From positions 1 to 64,000 of the forward strand of contig CANRHV010000004.1 in the NCBI GenBank assembly GCA_947630505.1: 64,000 bases of DNA, given 5' to 3'. Position numbers and translations under genes: made by a program. Shown here piece by piece: positions 8,408 through 15,879 of this stretch. How positions within the stretch are numbered: the first letter of the stretch is position 1; each line of letters begins with the position of its first letter. The DNA is from an uncultured Monoglobus sp. GTDB lineage: Bacteria; Bacillota; Clostridia; Monoglobales; Monoglobaceae. The notes beneath the pieces are model-generated. The model did not search any database, was not told where the DNA came from, and saw nothing but the letters and a program-made list of their open reading frames with translations.

Positions 8408-8709
8408 AACGTAGGGACTAGGGATTAGGAACTAGCGAATACGCGGAGAAAGTGAGCGCAAAACACAACGTATATCCCCGCGTCTGTAGGGATTAACGTG
8501 AAAAAAGCGTGTGCAAAATACAACGTATGTCCTCGCGTTTGTAGGGGCGGATATTATCCGCCCGTTTGCCTCGCCCCTTGGGGAGAGGTGCATTTTCGCC
8601 GAAGGCGAAAAGATGGAGAGGGGTCAACGTAGGGACTAGGGATTAGGAACTAGCGAATACGCGGAAATAATTTGGCGTAAAATGTTCGCGTATCTCCGTG
8701 TCCGTAGGG
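8408..8709. repeat. Repeat cluster inside the ylxM leader
   Basis: An exact direct repeat of about 40 bases (starts AACGTAGGGACTAGGGATTA) occurs at 8408-8447 and 8626-8665. Between them are two near-identical units of about 35 bases (8457-8491 and 8514-8548, core CAACGTATxTCC..CGCGT), the hairpin GGGCGGATATTATCCGCCC and the GCCTCGCCCCTTGGGGAGAGG module (8568-8588). A third, degenerate unit is at about 8672-8709. The whole block is non-coding and appears to have expanded by duplication. It also fills the >300-base gap before ylxM. Confidence 0.75.
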
Positions 8710-8736
8710 ACGGAACATTGAAACGGGTGTTATACT

Positions 8737-9108
8737 ATGGAAAAAAATGTTAAAATTTCACTTTTGTTTGATTTTTACAGAAATCTGCTGACCGAGCGTC
8801 AGGCGGAGAGCATCGACCTCTATTACAACGAGGATCTGTCCCTGTCCGAGATCGGAGCTCACATGGGCATAACGCGCCAGGGCGTGCGCGATAACATAAT
8901 GCGCGCCGAGAGCGCTCTGCTCGACGCCGAGGATCGTTTGGGTCTGGCGGCGAGGTTTTTAAGCATTCGCGGCGACCTTGAGCGCATAGACGAGATAATC
9001 AAGGAGATCGAGGCGTCGCCCGAAAACAAGGATCTGTCCGACAATATGAAACACAAGATAAACGACATACTTATGATAATACAGGAGATCAACGGTCTGA
9101 ACGAATAG
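8737..9108 (+). CDS. ylxM: YlxM/UPF0122 helix-turn-helix protein
   Basis: 123 residues, matching the YlxM (UPF0122) family found next to ffh in most Firmicutes. The first 65 residues form a sigma-70 region 4-like helix-turn-helix: LLTERQAESIDLYYNEDLSL followed by EIGAHMGITRQGVRDNIMRAE. In streptococci YlxM binds SRP components and modulates their GTPase. The C-terminal half is a predicted coiled helix (DLERIDEIIKEIEAS). It is 13 bases before ffh and shares its transcript. The ribosome site (GGTG) is weak. Confidence 0.9.
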   Translation: MEKNVKISLLFDFYRNLLTERQAESIDLYYNEDLSLSEIGAHMGITRQGVRDNIMRAESALLDAEDRLGLAARFLSIRGDLERIDEIIKEIEASPENKDLSDNMKHKINDILMIIQEINGLNE

Positions 9109-9121
9109 ATGAGGTGTATTT

Positions 9122-10477
9122 ATGGCATTTGAAAGCTTATCCGAAAAGCTGCAGAACACTTTTAAAAAGCTGCGCGGCAAAGGCAAGGTGTCCGAAAAGG
9201 ACTTAAAGGCCGCCATGCGCGAGGTAAAACTGGCGCTGCTTGAGGCGGACGTTAACTTCAAGGTTGTTAGAAACTTTGTTAAGAACGTCTCCGAGCGCGC
9301 TAGCGGAGCCGAGGTAATGGAGTCGCTGACTCCGGCGCAGCAGGTGATAAAAATAGTAAACGAGGAGCTTATAAAGCTCATGGGCGGCGAGGCCGAGAAG
9401 CTGACGATCTCGCCCAAGCCGCCGACCGTTATAATGATGGCCGGCCTTCAGGGTGCCGGCAAGACCACAACGGCCGCAAAATTGGGCGGCATGCTCAAAA
9501 AGCAGGGCAAGCGTCCGCTGCTCTGCGCCTGCGACGTCTATAGACCCGCCGCGGTCAAGCAGCTGCAGGTGGTCGGCGGACAGCTGGAGCTGCCCGTATA
9601 CGCCGAGGAGGGCGTGACAGACGCGGTCGGCATCGCCTGCCGAGGCCTTGAACACGCGAAAAATCACGCGAACGACGTGCTTATCATAGACACCGCGGGA
9701 CGCCTTCATATCGACGAGCAGCTCATGGACGAGCTCAAAGAGATCGAGGCGGAAACCGAGCCGACCGAGATACTTCTGGTGGTCGACGCCATGACCGGAC
9801 AGGACGCGGTCAACGTGGCGGATAAGTTCAACAGCGAGCTTGAGATATCCGGCGTGGTGCTCACCAAGCTGGACGGCGACACCAGAGGTGGCGCGGCGCT
9901 TTCGGTCCGCGCGGTCACCGGAAAGCCGATAAAATTCTGCGGCATGGGCGAAAAACTGACCGATATAGAGCAGTTCCATCCCGACCGCATGGCTTCCAGA
10001 ATACTGGGCATGGGCGATATGCTCAGCCTGATCGAAAAGGCGGAGCAGGCTCTTGACATGAAAAAGGCCGAGGAGCTTGAAAAAAAGCTCAGAACGCAGC
10101 GTTTCACGTTCACCGATTTTCTCGACCAGATGGAGCAGATGAAAAACATGGGCCCGATACAGAACGTGTTGGGCATGATCCCCGGCATCAATTCCAAGGT
10201 TCTCAAAAACGCCCAGGTGGACGAGAAAAAGATGGCGCATATCGAGGCGATAATAAAGTCGATGACTCCGAACGAGAGGGAGCTTAAAGACAAGCTGACG
10301 CCCTCGCGCAAGGAGCGCGTCGCCAAAGGCAGCGGAGTCTCGATCGTGGAGGTCAACTCGCTGCTCAAGCAGTTCGACCAGATGCAGCGCATGATGAAGC
10401 AGCTCTCGGGCGGCAATATGAACAAAAAAATGAAAAAGATGGGCCGCGGAGGTTTCCCGCCCGGAATGTTCATGTAG
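9122..10477 (+). CDS. ffh: Signal recognition particle protein Ffh (SRP54)
   Basis: 451 residues, the usual length. Ffh binds signal peptides of nascent membrane and secreted proteins together with SRP RNA and hands them to FtsY. Domains: N helical bundle (1-90), GTPase G domain with GLQGAGKTTTAAKLG (from about residue 107), DTAGRLHIDEQLMDEL, TKLDGDTRGGAALS, and a Met-rich M domain with FLDQMEQMKNMGPI and a terminal GRGGFPPGMFM. GAGGTG precedes the ATG. The stop TAG is the beginning of TAGGGACTAGG, the core of the dispersed repeat family, so a repeat remnant may define the 3' end. The SRP RNA gene is not in the window. Confidence 0.97.
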   Translation: MAFESLSEKLQNTFKKLRGKGKVSEKDLKAAMREVKLALLEADVNFKVVRNFVKNVSERASGAEVMESLTPAQQVIKIVNEELIKLMGGEAEKLTISPKPPTVIMMAGLQGAGKTTTAAKLGGMLKKQGKRPLLCACDVYRPAAVKQLQVVGGQLELPVYAEEGVTDAVGIACRGLEHAKNHANDVLIIDTAGRLHIDEQLMDELKEIEAETEPTEILLVVDAMTGQDAVNVADKFNSELEISGVVLTKLDGDTRGGAALSVRAVTGKPIKFCGMGEKLTDIEQFHPDRMASRILGMGDMLSLIEKAEQALDMKKAEELEKKLRTQRFTFTDFLDQMEQMKNMGPIQNVLGMIPGINSKVLKNAQVDEKKMAHIEAIIKSMTPNERELKDKLTPSRKERVAKGSGVSIVEVNSLLKQFDQMQRMMKQLSGGNMNKKMKKMGRGGFPPGMFM

Positions 10478-10548
10478 GGACTAGGCTTGATTTAGAAAAA
10501 ATTTTGAAAATTAATTAAATAAATATATATTTTTGGAGGATTTAAAAA

Positions 10549-10794
10549 ATGGCAGTAAAAATTCGTTTAAAAAGAATGGGCGCGAAGAAAAATCCGTTTT
10601 ACCGCGTGGTAGTCGCGGACTCGAGATTTCCCAGAGACGGCAGATTTATCGAGCAGGTGGGAACATACAACCCGATGGTTGAGCCCGCGGCGGTAGAGTT
10701 TGACGCGGAAAAGGTCCAGAAGTGGATCAAGAACGGCGCTCAGCCCACTGACACAGTTAAGAGATTGTTAAAGAAAAAGGGCATTATTGATTAG
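10549..10794 (+). CDS. rpsP: Ribosomal protein bS16
   Basis: 81 residues, complete. Small-subunit protein needed for 30S assembly. The family start [20 protein letters not shown] and the central [18 protein letters not shown] are unmistakable. GGAGGA lies about 10 bases before the ATG. It sits 71 bases after ffh, with khpA 30 bases downstream. Confidence 0.97.
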   Translation: MAVKIRLKRMGAKKNPFYRVVVADSRFPRDGRFIEQVGTYNPMVEPAAVEFDAEKVQKWIKNGAQPTDTVKRLLKKKGIID

Positions 10795-10824
10795 TTAAAG
10801 CTTACGGCAAAAAGGAGAATCAGT

Positions 10825-11052
10825 ATGAAAGAATTGCTGACATTTATAGCCAAATCCATGGTGAGCGAGCCCGACGCGGTGGAGGTCGAGGTCGTCGAGA
10901 AAGAAAACCTGACCGTCCTCAAACTTCATGTCGCCGAGAACGACATGGGCAAGGTCATCGGAAAGCAGGGCAGGATCGCCAAGGCTATAAGAACCGTAAT
11001 CAAAAGTGCCGGCAACCGCGTTAATAAAAAAGTGGTTGTTGACATTATTTAA
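10825..11052 (+). CDS. khpA: KH-domain RNA-binding protein KhpA (YlqC)
   Basis: 75 residues, a single KH domain with the GxxG loop in GKVIGKQGRIAKAIRTV. KhpA forms an RNA-binding dimer with KhpB/EloR and affects cell division and elongation in Firmicutes. The position rpsP-khpA-rimM is conserved across the phylum. AAGGAG precedes the ATG. Confidence 0.94.
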   Translation: MKELLTFIAKSMVSEPDAVEVEVVEKENLTVLKLHVAENDMGKVIGKQGRIAKAIRTVIKSAGNRVNKKVVVDII

Positions 11053-11063
11053 ACACGGCCAGG

Positions 11064-11099
11064 TTCAGATGTCCGCGCGCAGCGGATGTCTGAATTTTT
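11064..11099 (+). terminator. Terminator or attenuator between khpA and rimM
   Basis: TTCAGAtgTCCGC-gcgca-GCGGAtgTCTGAA (11064-11094) followed by TTTTTA. It would end or attenuate transcription inside an otherwise continuous ribosome-maturation operon. Confidence 0.75.
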
Positions 11100-11127
11100 A
11101 TTGATAGGCTTATCTAAGGAGAATGTT

Positions 11128-11628
11128 ATGAATGATATGCTTGAAATAGGCAAGCTTGTGAATACGCACGGAATACGCGGCGAGGTCAAGATACAGCCCT
11201 GGTGCGACGACCCGTACGTGTTTGACGAGCTTGAGTACCTTATAATAGACGGCGAAGAGTACGAGATCGAGCGCAACAGGTACCACAAAACCTGTCAGAT
11301 CGTCAAGCTCGAGGGCGTTGACGACATGAACGCGGCGGAACTTCTCAAAAACAAGATTGTATATATAAACCGCGAGGACATGCCCCTGCCGGAGGGACGG
11401 TATTTTGTGGCGGATATCCTCGGTCTTGAGGTCCGCGAGGAAAACGGACGCGTGCTGGGCGAGGTCGGAGACGTGATAAAAACCGGCAGCAACGATGTGT
11501 ACGTGCTCAAAAACACGTTTAACAAAAAGCAGATCTTGATTCCGGTGCTCGACAACGTTGTGCTCGAGACAAATATCGAGGGCGGATATATTGTCGTCCG
11601 CCTCATGAAAGGCTTGATCGACGAATGA
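11128..11628 (+). CDS. rimM: 16S rRNA processing protein RimM
   Basis: 166 residues. RimM helps mature the 30S head by binding S19. Features: EIGKLVNTHGIRGEVKIQPW at the N terminus, YFVADILGLEV at the start of the PRC barrel, and ILIPVLDNVV near the end. TAAGGAGA (11115-11122) selects the ATG at 11128; the longer frame from 11086 would begin in the terminator hairpin. The stop overlaps the trmD start (ATGA). Confidence 0.94.
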   Translation: MNDMLEIGKLVNTHGIRGEVKIQPWCDDPYVFDELEYLIIDGEEYEIERNRYHKTCQIVKLEGVDDMNAAELLKNKIVYINREDMPLPEGRYFVADILGLEVREENGRVLGEVGDVIKTGSNDVYVLKNTFNKKQILIPVLDNVVLETNIEGGYIVVRLMKGLIDE

Positions 11629-12359
11629 GGTTTGATATACTGACCCTGTTTCCCGAGATGTTCGAGGCGGTGCTGGGCGGCAGCATAATCGGCAGAGCCG
11701 CCTCAAGTGGGCTTATCGAGCTGAATTTTGTGCAGATACGCGATTTTGCGTTTAACAAGCACAGGCGGGTCGACCACTATCCCTACGGCGGCGGCCAGGG
11801 CATGATAATGCAGGCCGAGCCGATATTTTTGGCGTACGAGAGCGTGACCGACGGGCTTGATTATAAGCCGTTCACAGTCTATATGTCGCCTCAGGGAAAA
11901 ACGCTCAGACAGGGCATGGCAAAGCGCATAGCGAAAAAATACGAGCATATTGTGATACTATGCGGCCACTACGAGGGCGTGGATCAGCGGGTGCTCGATG
12001 AGATAATCGACGCCGAAATATCATTGGGAGACTTTGTGCTGACAGGCGGCGAGATCGCGGCTATGGCGCTTGTGGACTGCGTGGCGCGGCTGCTGCCCGG
12101 AGTGCTTAAGTCTGAGGAGGCGTTTTCCGAGGAGTCGCACTACGGAGGGCTGCTCGAGTTCCCGCAGTACACCCGGCCCGAGATCTGGCATGACAAGCGC
12201 GTGCCCGAGATTCTGCTCAGCGGCCACCACAAAAACATCGCGGAGTGGAAGCGCGAACAGGCGATAAGGACCACATTCAAAAAGCGCCGAGGCATGCTGA
12301 GCCGCGCGAACCTGACCGACGCCGAAAAACAACTGGTGGAAAAACTGAAAAAAGAGTGA
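11625..12359 (+). CDS. trmD: tRNA (guanine37-N1)-methyltransferase TrmD
   Basis: 244 residues, complete SPOUT enzyme that makes m1G37 and prevents +1 frameshifting. Motifs: MRFDILTLFPEMFEAVLGGS at the N terminus, DHYPYGGGQGMIMQAEP, VILCGHYEGVDQRVLDE, SLGDFVLTGGEIAAM and ESHYGGLLEFPQYTRP. Translation is coupled to rimM by a four-base overlap. rplS, which normally follows trmD, is absent; a structured small-peptide locus occupies that position. Confidence 0.97.
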   Translation: MRFDILTLFPEMFEAVLGGSIIGRAASSGLIELNFVQIRDFAFNKHRRVDHYPYGGGQGMIMQAEPIFLAYESVTDGLDYKPFTVYMSPQGKTLRQGMAKRIAKKYEHIVILCGHYEGVDQRVLDEIIDAEISLGDFVLTGGEIAAMALVDCVARLLPGVLKSEEAFSEESHYGGLLEFPQYTRPEIWHDKRVPEILLSGHHKNIAEWKREQAIRTTFKKRRGMLSRANLTDAEKQLVEKLKKE

Positions 12360-12405
12360 TAAATATAATGTTCCGAATGCCCATGTTGTGTAACAGATTT
12401 TTAAC

Positions 12406-12434
12406 TTGAAAAAATTGTAAAATGGTGGTATTAT
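12406..12434 (+). promoter_or_regulatory. Promoter of the small-peptide mRNA
   Basis: TTGAAA (12406-12411), 17 bases, TATTAT (12429-12434). Start expected near 12441, giving a leader of about 165 bases. Confidence 0.75.
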
Positions 12435-12440
12435 ATTTGT

Positions 12441-12600
12441 GGCAGTAAAACTGCAAGTGCGGAATATTTCGTGCGGAGAAACACTCCTGCGTAAATAAAA
12501 TATGCCGAAGTAAAAGCAGAGATAAAGACGTAAGGACGGTTGGCCGCTTCATTCCTTTCTAAACACTTACATCGTGTTTAAGACATAAAGAAAGGAGTGA
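12441..12600 (+). promoter_or_regulatory. Structured leader that sequesters the ribosome site
   Basis: The last part of the leader forms a 12-bp stem: 12549-12560 (TCATTCCTTTCT) with 12589-12600 (AGAAAGGAGTGA), one G-U pair, fully enclosing the AAAGGAG ribosome site at 12591-12597. Its loop contains a second stem, AAACAC (12561-12566) with GTGTTT (12574-12579). Earlier bases contain smaller hairpins (GGAGaaacaCTCC). I do not recognise a known riboswitch class. Confidence 0.7.
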
Positions 12601-12607
12601 TGCCGTG

Positions 12608-12691
12608 ATGAAAAAATATTTTTTCAGAGTTTTAGTTGCATTGCTTGTAATAATCGTAATTTTTGCGATTTTTGCGCAGTCTGTGCAATAA
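12608..12691 (+). CDS. 27-residue hydrophobic membrane peptide, candidate type I toxin
   Basis: Short ORF of 27 codons starting MKKYFFR and continuing with an uninterrupted hydrophobic segment (VLVALLVIIVIFAIFA) and a polar tail QSVQ. An in-frame GTG at 12605 could also start it. AAAGGAG at 12591-12597 is well spaced but buried in a stem. It has its own promoter upstream and a bidirectional terminator directly after the stop. A perfect minus-strand promoter faces it. Size, charge pattern (basic start, one membrane helix) and convergent antisense RNA match type I toxins such as the Fst/TxpA class. There is no recognisable sequence homologue; toxicity is inference. Confidence 0.6.
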   Translation: MKKYFFRVLVALLVIIVIFAIFAQSVQ

Positions 12692-12787
12692 AAAACAACC
12701 GATCCTAAGTTTGGACGCCAAGGATCGGTTTGTTAATTAAACTTTCCTGAAGCGACTGACCGTTTTTACGCTCTGCCGTTTCTCTTT
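12690..12787 (-). ncRNA. Candidate antisense RNA facing the small peptide
   Basis: A transcript of about 98 bases is expected from the minus-strand promoter at 12794-12822 to the T-run at 12690-12695. It overlaps the 3' end of the peptide mRNA by about 45 bases including the terminator and touches the stop codon. Its 5' part (complement of about 12747-12775) closely resembles the plus-strand leader at about 12526-12552, so an imperfect inverted repeat flanks the ORF. The RNA itself is inferred from the promoter-terminator pair. Confidence 0.6.
12695..12740. terminator. Bidirectional terminator shared by peptide mRNA and antisense RNA
   Basis: AACCGATCCT..AGGATCGGTT hairpin (about 12697-12730). 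Read on the plus strand it is followed by TTGTTAATT. Read on the minus strand it is followed by GTTTTTTATT, a good T-run. Confidence 0.85.
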
Positions 12788-12793
12788 TATATA

Positions 12794-12822
12794 ATTATAT
12801 ATGATTATTATACTTTTGTCAA
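12794..12822 (-). promoter_or_regulatory. Consensus sigma-A promoter of the antisense RNA
   Basis: On the minus strand TTGACA (12822-12817), exactly 17 bases, TATAAT (12799-12794). Both hexamers are perfect consensus and no gene other than the small-peptide locus lies downstream. Confidence 0.85.
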
Positions 12823-12926
12823 GCATTTTTTGCGGTCAAACGATGTCCGCTTTATTGATGTTAATACGGTTCTTTTGTTTATAAGAACCCCAAAAAATAA
12901 AAATTTAATAAATTTTCACAAAACAG

Positions 12927-12955
12927 TTGTTTTTTGTCTTTTAATGTGGTAAAAT
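12927..12955 (+). promoter_or_regulatory. Promoter for the zinc-ribbon membrane protein
   Basis: TTGTTT (12927-12932), 17 bases, TAAAAT (12950-12955). Confidence 0.55.
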
Positions 12956-13028
12956 TATTACTATATAACTATTATTAATCTGAAAAACAGGTGTTATTTT
13001 TAACGCCGTGAAAGGTGGTCCAGCGATT

Positions 13029-15239
13029 ATGAAATGCGGAAAATGCGGCGCCGATATCCCCGAGGGCGCTAAGATATGCCCCAAATGCGGCGCGCCCGCG
13101 GTGGGCGCGGATGCGGCGGCGAAAAAATCGGGCGACGATTTTGATAAGGAATACTCGAAAATGTTCTCGGGAAGCGCGCCCGAGGAGAATAAATATCAGA
13201 TAGACGAGGAGCTGCGCAAAAAGCGCGAGGCCCGCTATGACGACAGCTTCGCCAACATGACCGACGACGAGAAAATCAAGGCCCTCGAGGCGGCTCGTCT
13301 CGCCAGAAAAGAGAAGCGCGAGCGCAAGCAGCAGAAAAAATCAGAGGGCGGAATATTTTCGTCAATGAAATCGGGAAAATCGGAAAGCGCGGACAAGCGT
13401 AAGCCCCGCGCTGAAAGAAGCGAAACCAAACGCGGCTCGGCCGACGCGAAATCCGCCGGAAGCGAAGGAGCGACCAAAGCGCGCGAAAGCGGAGTGGCGA
13501 AGAGCCGCCGCAAAAAATTCAAACCGTCGCCAAAGGCCGGCCTGATCGCCGGCGGTATTTTGGCGATTCTGGTTATCGCGGTGGTTATCGCGTCGGTGAA
13601 CATGGCGACAAAGGTCACGGTCGAGATGCCCGAGACGCCGACGGTCTACGCCAAGGGCAACACTCTTTATTCGGCGTACGACGGCAAGGAACTCGAGATA
13701 AGCGGCAGCTTTGTTTCAAGCGAGTACGTTGAGCCGACCGAGCCCACGGCCACCCCGTCAAGAAGAAATGATGACGACGAGGACGAGGAAGCCACGCCCA
13801 CGCCCGAGCCGGCGTTTGAGCCTCTGCGCGAGAAGGATATAGTGACATACACGGCCGACGGCATAGGCACATATTTTATAGATAACGCGGACTTTAACAA
13901 CAGCAAAGGCACGCTTAATTACACCCAGAACGGAAAAAGAAAGAGCACGGTCAAGATTGCCGACGACGTGTATGCCAAAGTCCTTGTCTCGGACGACGGA
14001 ACGGGCGTTATGTATCTGGTCGGCGCCGACAAGTTCGGAAACGGCGGAACTCTTTGGTTCTGGTCGTCGATAACAAAGACTGCGTCGGAGCTGGCGCCCG
14101 GAGTCCTGCCCGAGCATTTCGCGTTCGGACAGAACACAAACAGCCTGCTCTATATAAACGAGTATAACAGCGAGTATAACGTTGGCAATCTCCATATGGC
14201 GACGGTCGACAAGGGCGTCGTTACGGGAACAAAAGCCGTTGATTCCGATGTTTATGATGTGTTCGGCACAAATCCGAGCGGCAAAGCCGTTGTATACGCC
14301 AAGAATTACAACACCGAGAATCAGTGCTTTGACTTGTATCTTGAAAAGGCAGACTCGGACGAAAAGGTCATGATAACAGGCGGCTCGAGGTGCGAGCCCA
14401 TATTCTGCGCGGCCTCCGACGGAATGTACGCCGGCGGAACCTACGGCGAGGCCGAGGAATACTATCAGTCGCTCTACTACGTCAGCCTGGCGGGCGGCGA
14501 AAAGGAGAGACTTTCAAACAGCCTGACCGAGCTGGTTTCGATGAGCTCCGACGAGCAGGCGGTCGTTTTCAGAAAGGCTAACGCAGAGGGCACGGCGTTT
14601 GATTATTATTACGCGAATCTCTCGGGCACCGAGGGCCAGATACTGGCGCAGAACATCACCGTGCTTGACGACGAGGACCACAAGAGAGTTGTCCAGTTTG
14701 ACATAAACGACGACTTCACCAAGGCCGCATTTATTCAAGGCTACGACATCGCGAGAGAGTGCGGAGCGCTGTTCTCCGTCGCGATCACAAACGGAGTTGT
14801 GGGCAGCGACACCAAGATCAGTGACACGGCTCATTCCTGCGATATAACACCCGACGGACAGGTCGTCAGATACGCCGACGGTTATGATATCACATGGAAC
14901 CTTGTGAACCTGAACGCGTGGAGCGGCGAAAAGATCACCGCCCTCGCCGATGAGGTCGGCGCGGGAGCGTTCACGTTTGACAAGAACGGAAATTATACCG
15001 TATACGCCAAGAATTACAGCCTTGAGACCAGAACCGGAGACGTGTACTGCGTGAGCAACAAGGGCAAGACCCGCGAGGTCGTTAAGGGAGTAAGCTCATA
15101 CGGCCTCAAGAATAACGGCGACATAGTTTACTATAACAGCAACGGCGGCAATTCCTCGTTTGAACTGTTCCGCACTCGCGACGACGGCAAAAAGGCGAAG
15201 ACGGTCGACACGGATGTGACCGAAGTGGTTGTGTATTAA
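13029..15239 (+). CDS. Zinc-ribbon, single-pass membrane protein with large extracellular domain
   Basis: 736 residues. A zinc ribbon at the N terminus (C3, C6, C18, C21 in MKCGKCGADIP..CPKCGAP) is followed by about 140 residues of highly charged, low-complexity cytoplasmic linker, a membrane helix (about 168-192, GLIAGGILAILVIAVVIASV), a Thr/Pro/acidic spacer, and about 500 residues of beta-rich sequence. The last part has recurring segments (VVYAKNYNTE, TVYAKNYSLE, DVYCVSNKGK) that look like beta-propeller blades. AAAGGTGG at 13012-13019 fits the ATG at 13029 rather than the GTG at 13008. I recognise no named family. Zinc-ribbon plus one helix is a recurrent Firmicute plan for envelope proteins. 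nadD begins 12 bases later, so it may be co-transcribed. Confidence 0.75.
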   Translation: MKCGKCGADIPEGAKICPKCGAPAVGADAAAKKSGDDFDKEYSKMFSGSAPEENKYQIDEELRKKREARYDDSFANMTDDEKIKALEAARLARKEKRERKQQKKSEGGIFSSMKSGKSESADKRKPRAERSETKRGSADAKSAGSEGATKARESGVAKSRRKKFKPSPKAGLIAGGILAILVIAVVIASVNMATKVTVEMPETPTVYAKGNTLYSAYDGKELEISGSFVSSEYVEPTEPTATPSRRNDDDEDEEATPTPEPAFEPLREKDIVTYTADGIGTYFIDNADFNNSKGTLNYTQNGKRKSTVKIADDVYAKVLVSDDGTGVMYLVGADKFGNGGTLWFWSSITKTASELAPGVLPEHFAFGQNTNSLLYINEYNSEYNVGNLHMATVDKGVVTGTKAVDSDVYDVFGTNPSGKAVVYAKNYNTENQCFDLYLEKADSDEKVMITGGSRCEPIFCAASDGMYAGGTYGEAEEYYQSLYYVSLAGGEKERLSNSLTELVSMSSDEQAVVFRKANAEGTAFDYYYANLSGTEGQILAQNITVLDDEDHKRVVQFDINDDFTKAAFIQGYDIARECGALFSVAITNGVVGSDTKISDTAHSCDITPDGQVVRYADGYDITWNLVNLNAWSGEKITALADEVGAGAFTFDKNGNYTVYAKNYSLETRTGDVYCVSNKGKTREVVKGVSSYGLKNNGDIVYYNSNGGNSSFELFRTRDDGKKAKTVDTDVTEVVVY

Positions 15240-15251
15240 TTAAGGCGGTTT

Positions 15252-15878
15252 ATGGAAAAAGGCGTAAATAAAAAAATCGGAATAATGGGCGGAACTTTTG
15301 ATCCGCCCCATTTCGGACATTTTGTGATAGCCCAGGCGGCTTTTGAGCAGCTGGGTCTTGACAAGGTGGTTTTTATTCCCAACGGCAAGATCGTCTATAA
15401 AGACACGCGCGACGAGGCGCGGAGCCGCCACAGATTTAATATGCTCAAAACCGTGATCGAAAGCAATCCGAATTTTGAATTGTCGGACATTGAGATCAGC
15501 CGCGCGGGGACCTGCTACACGGCGGACACACTGACGCAGCTCAAGCGCGGGGAGTATAAGGACGCGGAGCTGTATTTTCTGGTGGGCGCCGACTCGCTTG
15601 ACTATATGGAAAATTGGTACAGACCCGATGTTATTTTCGATCTGTGCACGGTTGCCGCGGCGGAGCGTTCCGGCTTTGACAAAAGCGTTATTGATAAAAA
15701 GATCGGCGAGTTGACCGAAGCCTTCGGCGCGAAGATCGAAAAAATCTCGATCCCGCTTATCGGAGTTTCGTCGACCATGCTGAGACAGAAGCTGGCGGCG
15801 GGGGAGTCGATCAGATATCTCACGCACGACAGCATAATTGAATATATAAAAAGACACGATCTTTACGGAGGTGGATAA
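15252..15878 (+). CDS. nadD: Nicotinate-nucleotide adenylyltransferase
   Basis: 208 residues. NadD converts nicotinate mononucleotide and ATP to deamido-NAD in NAD synthesis. Nucleotidyltransferase motif GGTFDPPHFGHFVIAQAA at the start, GTCYTADTL in the middle, VGADSLDYMENWYRP and the C-terminal ISSTxxR equivalent IGVSSTMLRQKL. It is followed by yqeK after one base, the usual Firmicute pair. Confidence 0.95.
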   Translation: MEKGVNKKIGIMGGTFDPPHFGHFVIAQAAFEQLGLDKVVFIPNGKIVYKDTRDEARSRHRFNMLKTVIESNPNFELSDIEISRAGTCYTADTLTQLKRGEYKDAELYFLVGADSLDYMENWYRPDVIFDLCTVAAAERSGFDKSVIDKKIGELTEAFGAKIEKISIPLIGVSSTMLRQKLAAGESIRYLTHDSIIEYIKRHDLYGGG

Positions 15879-15879
15879 A

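Noticed and set aside
9203-10240. A 345-codon open frame on the strand opposite ffh, and similar long antisense frames opposite infB, leuS, aroA and pheA
   Set aside because: They lie entirely within confidently identified genes, have no ribosome sites or known domains, and arise from the codon bias of the sense strand.
12441-12560. Known riboswitch class (for example cyclic-di-GMP) in the small-peptide leader
   Set aside because: I compared the visible hairpins with the GEMM and other common motifs and found no matching conserved loops.
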